In this document: one piece after another, positions 56,635-64,000 of the stretch
Layout of the letters: every line of letters begins with the position of its first letter
Position numbering within the stretch: the stretch's first letter is position 1
Assembly (NCBI GenBank): GCA_030141605.1
Contig: JAQGDQ010000682.1
Coordinates: 49,367-113,366 of the forward strand
Source of the DNA: Tubiluchus corallicola
Lineage: Eukaryota > Priapulida > Priapulimorpha > Priapulimorphida > Tubiluchidae
Direction: 5' to 3'
Length of the DNA: 64,000 nt
Notes under the pieces: model-generated
Told to the model about the DNA's origin: nothing
Seen by the model: only the letters and a program-made list of their open reading frames with translations
Databases searched by the model: none
Position numbers and translations under genes: made by a program

Positions 56635-56680
56635 GTAATTTTTTCACTTCCTCTCTGCTTAAGATCGGCATGCTGCTCAG
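56635..56680 (-). CDS. RS-domain protein, penultimate coding exon (46 nt)
   Basis: On the minus strand the exon begins after the 3' splice site TTCCTCCTTTCAG and ends at a perfect donor, AC|GTAAGT. It encodes LSSMPILSREEVKKL and ends one base into a codon completed by the exon at 54531. The clean splice sites, conserved phase and matching RS tail make this a real small exon. Upstream exons must lie at higher coordinates; none was recognised. Confidence 0.65.
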
Positions 56681-57486
56681 CTGAAAGGAGGAATGATCAG
56701 AACAATCCGTCACACGAATAGATCCAGACGGACAAGGGTGTTCGTTTCTCAGAACAACAGCATTAATACCAAAAACAAAACAACAGTTGTTGCTACGGTA
56801 ACAAAAAGTTACGAGTGGCTCGACGAATAAGTTGTTTACGTCACCTATGACGTCACCTACTGTGTGAGTTAATAATTTTTTTAGGGCCGTACTGAAGGAA
56901 GTAATTTGATTTGATTCGATTTAACTTTTTATTTCAAGCCAAAGGTTCATAGCATAAAATATTTAATTTTCGGCAACAAGAAACTAAAACGCATACATTA
57001 ACATATTTAATTAATTAACACAAGATATATATATAAAACTAGTAGCAATAGTGCGATTTCATTTTTGATTTAATTTCGAATCAAATTCATATTTAAACAC
57101 AAATTAAAAAATACATGCACCACAATTACACGCTCTCGGCAACATTACATACTACGTACACATAAAATTAAAAAATTAATTATCCAACCATGCTTAGCAC
57201 CAGAATATGCTGAATTATAATTTTTATTATAATAAGATCCTCCACTGTTTTCTAATTTCAGAAGTGTAAGCCACTTCATTTTCTGTTAAATATTGTTAGG
57301 TGCATGTCAGATTAAATTTCAGTTAAGGAATTTGTACTACGCATTACTCTTAGGAGGGAGGAGGGAGAGAAAGAGAGATTCGATTTGATTTAATTCTTAC
57401 AACATACAACATCATAAAAACAAAAAACCAATACAAACAAATCACAAACTTAGATAAACATGAAAATTTTTATGTTTTTATGTTTT
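56681..57486. other. Non-coding stretch with LINE-tail-like sequences
   Basis: Near 56905-56960 the minus strand reads GGCTTGAAATAAAAAGTTAA then ATCGAATCAAATCAAATT. A similar ATTAAATCAAATCGAATC occurs at about 57378-57397. Both look like 3' tails of LINE-type elements. Confidence 0.4.
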
Positions 57487-59005
<1,519 letters not shown>

Positions 59006-59010
59006 TGCCC

Positions 59011-59366
59011 TGTTGTGGATATCCGCTAGAATCAAATAGAATATTGTAGAATGTTCTATAGTATAGCAGAGCAATCTTCTTACCTTGTAGAAGTTTCGAA
59101 AACTTTCTATTTCTTTATTGTTCCCTGGCACTGATATATAAGGCAGAGCTGGCCGCTGAAGTTTATTCTCTCGTATTCTCTTGTATCCTCGTATTCTCAG
59201 ATTCGCTTTCACGCTTTCACGTTTCCAGATTATCACATTTACTGTATACATTTCGCGTTCCTTCATACTTTTGTGTTGTAGAATTCTCGTATAATAAACT
59301 AGTTTAATTTGACGATGTGTTTTCTGGTTTTCTCTACGAGCCTTCCGAGAGAAACAAGACACAACA
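59011..59366 (+). mobile_element. Solo LTR of an LTR retrotransposon
   Basis: 356 bp from TGTTGTGG to ACACAACA, inverted short ends beginning TG and ending CA. It is flanked by a perfect 5-bp duplication TGCCC (59006-59010 and 59367-59371). A TATA-like GATATATAAGGCAG at about 59132 and AATAAA near 59293 give the U3-R-U5 order on the plus strand. No internal region or second LTR follows, so it arose by LTR-LTR recombination. A 142-codon minus frame over it is not a gene. Confidence 0.92.
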
Positions 59367-59371
59367 TGCCC

Positions 59372-60275
59372 CCTTGGTCTATGCCCAGACTAGCAAACTT
59401 TTTAAAAACCGTTTAAAATGTCTAAATCTCAATAATTATTTATCTTTTAATAGACACCTGTAAGTAGCTTTGTGTTTTTATCCGTGATTTTTTAACTAGG
59501 CCTCTTATCTGTAATTTTTTTTCTATTCTGTATATACAGTTTATTCGGCTTTTACATTTTATACTTTCTTGTAAATATTTTCATTTTAAATAAAGATTAT
59601 GTGTTAAATAAATAAATAAATAAAGTAAAAAAGTGGGTGAACGGGATGGCTCTATGGCTCCAAACTGCTCAAATCATCACGTTTGATGCTATAAACACAG
59701 TTAATGTTTGAGCGATGCGTCTTAATGCTCTTACTAAAGTAATTATTTGCCTCCACGAAGTCATCTGGCACTCTATGAAGTGAATGTTTAGTAAGGGAAA
59801 GTTGCATCTTAGTTCCTAATGATCATATTAAGATCACAACATGTTCCAAGGTATTCTGTGTCACCATCGTAACAACGCATGTAAAAACCTGCAATTGTGG
59901 TGTATACTACTTACAGAAGAGAGGTTTGTAGTTCTTGATAAAATAGATGATTGGCTAATATTAAACCATTATTAGGAGCGATTAATGAGCTGCGCTTAAG
60001 AGAATAATCTGTCACTTGACATCTCTGAAACCTTGTGCTACATACACATCTAATTGTGTAAATTTAATAGATTTCTATGAAACGTTATTAGCTAGTTCAG
60101 TGATCTCTCACAAGTTTTTTAAATTTAACTTTGTATATAGTTTATGCATTTTTTAATTTTCTTAATGTAAGTAATGTAAATTATATCCAATGTAAACTGA
60201 TGTATTTTAACCTTGGCATGTAGGTTGGCCTAAGATCTAACATAGCCTACTAGTCTCATCTTTTATAAAATTGTG
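59372..60275. other. Non-coding stretch with AATAAA-tail sequences
   Basis: About 59585-59625 has (AAAT)n after TAAATAAAGATTATGTG, a possible LINE or SINE 3' tail. Segment 59692-59835 recurs inverted at about 60545-60665 (for example CTAAAGTAATTATTTGCCTCC, in part, versus GGAGGCAAATAATTACTTTA). Confidence 0.45.
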
Positions 60276-60278
60276 TAA

Positions 60279-60313
<35 letters not shown>

Positions 60314-60338
60314 ATGAATGAATGAATGAATGAATGAA

Positions 60339-60410
<72 letters not shown>

Positions 60411-60665
60411 AAATTATAAACAAAAATAGGATTGTCTACTGCAGCTGCTTTAACTACACCCACGCTTGAACTTTTTATGATTCTTTTCTAATTAAGAGAC
60501 TAAAAACTTTTGTTCATTAAAGTCATCTCGAGGCGTTTCAATCTTAATACGATCATTAGGAACTAAGATGCAACTGTTTTTTACTAAACATTCATTTCGT
60601 GGAGTGCCAGATGACTTCTTGGAGGCAAATAATTACTTTAAGAACATTAAGACGCATCCCTCAAA
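59692..60665. repeat. Inverted repeat of about 120-140 bp flanking an (AATA)n tract
   Basis: The left arm 59702-59830 reads TGAGCGATGCGTCTTAATG, CCTCCACGAAGTCATCTGGC and TTAGTTCCTAATGATC. The right arm 60545-60665 is their inverse (GATCATTAGGAACTAAGATG, GCCAGATGACTTC, CATTAAGACGCATCCCTCAA). Between them is about 700 bp including a tetranucleotide satellite. Possibly a fold-back element. Confidence 0.75.
60277..60412. repeat. (AATA)n tetranucleotide microsatellite with an AATG block
   Basis: About 33 units, with a central block of five AATG variants at about 60314-60338. Confidence 0.97.
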
Positions 60666-60864
60666 CAGTTAATACCCGCGTGCTATCATTAATAAAAAAC
60701 ACCGTCAAAAAATTTATTGTCAGTTTTCTAATTTTGCCTGGGGTTTTGAAAGTGATGATTTACGACCTCCGTTTCTTCACTAATTTCCTGTTTGATAAAA
60801 CACGCGTATTTATTATCCCCAAGTCTTTTGTTAAGTTTTATCGTTAATGCTGTAATTGTTGGTT
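60666..60864. other. Non-coding spacer
   Basis: Nothing recognised. Confidence 0.35.
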
Positions 60865-60866
60865 GA

Positions 60867-62500
60867 AGCCTCCTCTTAAATTGAAGTTTACTAATCTCAA
60901 CTAGCACTAGTTTGATCTACGTTGAAAGCTGTGCTAAGCTTTCCTCTCAAGTTGAAGTTTACTAGTCTCAACTAGCACGAGTTTGATCTACGTTGAAAGC
61001 TGTGCTAAGCTTTCCTCTCAAGTTGAAGTTTACTAATCTCAACTAGCACTAGTTTGATCTACGTTGAAAGCTGTGCTAAGCTTTCCTCTCAAGTTGAAGT
61101 TTACTAATCTCAACTAGCACTAGTTTGATCTACGTTGAAAGCTGTGCTAAGCTTTCCTCTCAAGTTGAAGTTTACTAGTCTCAACTAGCACGAGTTTGAT
61201 CTACGTTGAAAGTTGTGCTAAGCTTTCCTCTCAAGTTGAAGTTTACTAGGCTCAGCTAGTTTGATCTGCGCTAAAACTTGTGCTAAACTCTCCTCTCAAG
61301 TTGAAGTTTACTAGGTTCAGCTAGTTTGATCTACGTTGAAAGCTGTGTTAAGCTTTCCTCTCAAATTGAAGTTTACTAGGCTCAGCTAGTTTGATCTACG
61401 CTAAAAGTTGTGCTAAACTCTCCTCTCAAGTTAAAGTTTACTAGGCTCAGCTAGTTTGATTTACACTAAAAGTTGTGCTAAGCTCTCCTCTCAAATTGAA
61501 GTTTACTAGGCACAGCTAGTTTGATTTACGCTAAAAGTTGTGCTAAGCTTTCCTCTCAAATTGAAGTTTTACTAGGCTCAGCTAGTTTGATCTGCGCTAA
61601 AAGCTGTGCTAAGCTCTCCTCTCAAGTTGAAGTTTACTAGGCACAGCTAGTTTGATTTACGCTAAAAGTTGTGCTAAGCTTTCCTCTCAAATTGAAGTTT
61701 ACTAGGCACAGCTAGTTTGATTTACACTAAAAGTTGTGCTAAGCTCTCCTCTCAAATTGAAGTTTACTAGGCACAGCTAGTTTGATTTACGCTAAAAACT
61801 GTGCTAAGCTTTCCTCTCAAATTGAAGTTTACTAGGCACAGCTAGTTTGATTTACGCTAAAAGTTGTGCTAAGCTTTCCTCTCAAATTGAAGTTTACTAG
61901 GCACAGCTAGTTTGATTTACGCTAAAAGTTGTGCTAAGCTCTCCTCTCAAATTGAAGTTTACTAGGCACAGCTAGTTTGATTTACGCTAAAAACTGTGCC
62001 AAGCTTTCCTCTCAAATTGAAGTTTACTAGGCTCAGCTAGTTTGATTTACACTAAAAGTTGTGCTAAGCTCTCCTCTCAAATTGAAGTTTACTAGGCACA
62101 GCTAGTTTGATTTACGCTAAAAGTTGTGCTAAGCTCTCCTCTCAAATTGAAGTTTACTAGGCTCATCTAGTTTGATTTACACTAAAAGTTGTGCTAAGCT
62201 TTCCTCTCAAATTGAAGTTTGCTAGGCACAGCTAGTTTGATTTACGCTAAAAGTTGTGCTAAGCTCTCCTCTCAAATTGAAGTTTACTAGGCTCAGCTAG
62301 TTTGATTTACGCTAAAAACTGTGCTAAGCTTTCCTCTCAAATTGAAGTTTTCTAGGCTCAGCTAGTTTGATCTGCGCTAAAAGCTGTGCTAAGCTTTCCT
62401 CTCAAATTGAAGTTTAATAGGCTCAGCTAGTTTGATCTGCGCTAAAAGCTGTGCTAAGCTCTCCTCTTAAATTAAAGTTTACTAGGCTCAGCAATGTCTT
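60867..62500. repeat. 65/71-bp minisatellite, about 25 copies in two length classes
   Basis: Left units (about 60867-61240) are 71 bp and contain CTCAACTAGCACTAGTTTGA. From about 61245 they are 65 bp with CT(C/A)AGCTAGTTTGATTTACG after deletion of six bases. All share TCCTCTCAA(G/A)TTGAAGTTTA and TTGTGCTAAGCT. The boundary between classes is sharp. Confidence 0.94.
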
Positions 62501-63060
62501 CAGTGAAATCTGTGCCGTGCGGATTAACAAAGTTAACTTGATTGCAAACGGAACAGCAGCAGAATTATACGATTTCGATTTCTGACTGACCGTGTTTAAT
62601 GGTGATGCGTTGAAAAGCGGTTCACGAAAAGTGGTTCATTCACTACGAATCCAAAAGTGGAATAAAGGAGATATAATTAGGTTTAAATGCTTTGTATTGT
62701 AAATCGTTTAATCGAGATGCAATGAAGAGCACAGCACTGCTTTATTACGTTTCGTGTACACTGTGCTGCGTTAGCTGAAACGCTAATTGTGTCACGTATA
62801 AATTTCAGAAAAACCAATATTGACAATCTTCCCTATAGCTCTACAGATCGGGAAACTTTAATTAATGCCGGCTACTAATGAATGAGCATCATTTGCAACT
62901 AATACCGCCATCTAACTAATGAACTAGTCGAATTTTTGAATTAACTATTTTGAATTATTACATACTCGAACTAACTAATCGCATATTTCATCTCTACACA
63001 TAGTGGAAATACTGTGAGCAGTAATAGTTACTGTGTTGTAAATCCTCTCAAAATGAATAA
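62501..63060. other. Non-coding stretch
   Basis: Nothing recognised. Confidence 0.4.
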
Positions 63061-63061
63061 A

Positions 63062-63163
63062 ATTTATATATATATATATGCATATATATAATATATATAT
63101 TAACATATATTATAATATATATAACATATATTATAATATAACATATATTATAATATATAACAT

Positions 63164-63195
<32 letters not shown>

Positions 63196-63198
63196 TAA
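63062..63198. repeat. (AT)n-rich microsatellite with ATAT palindromes
   Basis: TA dinucleotides interleaved with ACATATATTATAATATA words. Highly self-complementary. Confidence 0.95.
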
Positions 63199-63780
63199 TT
63201 TTTGTTTGCTTTCATTTTGAATCTCCCACAATACTTTTCCAACAGCGCCATTACATGACGTCACTAGGCAAACTTAATCAGGGGAAGAAAAGGAAATGTT
63301 AAATTATGTATCCATGCAAATCTATATTACTTAGCATTTCGCTTACCTACTGCACAGACTTACGTAACTAGAAATAATAATTTAAAATGTTTGTGCCAAT
63401 TGGTAAAATGTCGTTAACTCACCTCCAACGTGCGCCACTCACTAACCAAAAACGTATTTTTAATCTTATTAACAAAATACAGTAATTTAAAATTTTACTT
63501 AGCCACATGTATGTTAGGAATGCTCTGATTATTTTTCAAACTTTACTCAGTGTTATCTAAAGTTGTTGTTTCGACCTACCATCAAAATGGCTACGCCTAA
63601 CAGTCAGCGCGGGAATTTTAATTTACAGGTTTTATACAGCGTTGCTTCCGACGCAAACCCCGCATGCAAAAAGGCAGTCTGCAAGTGGTATAAAATTTCA
63701 AGACGAATATTTGAAGCTTTACGCAAGTGGAGAGTTTTCTTGTGCTTTGACATTAAGTAATCAATATTAAGCCTTGGGGC
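63199..63780 (+). mobile_element. Dispersed promoter-plus-start-codon repeat, copy b
   Basis: The plus strand has CRE-containing ATTACATGACGTCACTAG at about 63251-63268, then about 320 bases, then AAAATGG with ATG at 63587. The frame MATPNSQRGNFNLQVLYSV and DANPACKKAVCKWYK runs to 63760 (57 residues). In the next frame KLYASGEFSCALT follows the break and matches KLYVSGGFSCALT in copy a (40705-41285, minus). A frameshift probably separates the two halves. The family is not recognised. Confidence 0.65.
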
Positions 63781-64000
63781 TTTTAAGACGCTGTCGTAAA
63801 ACTGAAAGTAATTGTCATTCATTCATTCAAGACAGGCTTGCGCGAACTTCTTTTATTGAAAGATGAAAACGGGATTCTAATTTGCTGACATCCGCACCTC
63901 TTAAAGAGTTTACTGCTTTACAAAACCTGTGGTGAACCGTAATAAGTTCGTCCAGAGTGACAATTTTACCTTTGTTTACCTTCTGTATTCAAGAACAAGT
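63781..64000. other. Non-coding edge of window
   Basis: Nothing recognised. Confidence 0.35.

Overview
This is an AT-rich metazoan nuclear window with few genes and many repeats. Animal-type genes, spliced exons, tRNA- and 5S-like elements, LINE/LTR/hAT remnants and a TTAGGG-like tract place it in an animal, most likely a non-vertebrate. A lophotrochozoan such as a mollusc is possible, but nothing here fixes the phylum.

I support five gene loci. (1) A complete MAF1 reading frame, the repressor of RNA polymerase III, lies on the minus strand at 3598-4311. (2) The first coding exon of a TWIK-like two-pore potassium channel is on the plus strand near 10631-10812. (3) A complete leucine-rich-repeat, single-pass membrane protein of trophoblast-glycoprotein-like layout is at 16676-17893 (plus). 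(4) A complete 3-hydroxyacyl-CoA dehydratase (HACD) is at 34065-34784 (plus). (5) The last two coding exons of an RS-domain protein are on the minus strand (56635-56680 spliced to 54392-54531). MAF1 and HACD each lie in one uninterrupted coding exon, although both families usually have several introns. The genes are not an operon and show no evident functional link.

The rest is mostly mobile and satellite DNA. Recognisable elements are: a large TTAA-target MITE family in two related subfamilies (six copies, two of them an inverted pair); a separate piggyBac-type MITE; two Tigger/pogo-like MITEs; further fold-back elements; a solo LTR with a perfect 5-bp target duplication; a hAT transposase C-terminal fragment; LINE reverse-transcriptase tails; LINE 3' hairpins; several tRNA-derived SINE-like sequences; and a 5S-rRNA-derived sequence. 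At least ten minisatellites (units of 19, 29, 31, 33, 38, 45, 65-71, 66, about 136 and about 170 bp) plus many microsatellites fill roughly a sixth of the window. Most long open frames here are by-products of these repeats.

The observations most worth a second look are: the LRR gene's cytoplasmic tail and stop codon heading a decaying tandem array in its own 3' UTR; a repeated module in two inverted copies that carries a CRE-like promoter and a conserved start codon with a reading frame; the TTAA family with its inverted pair; compensatory changes in a LINE 3' hairpin; and an interstitial telomere-like tract inside a 33-bp minisatellite.
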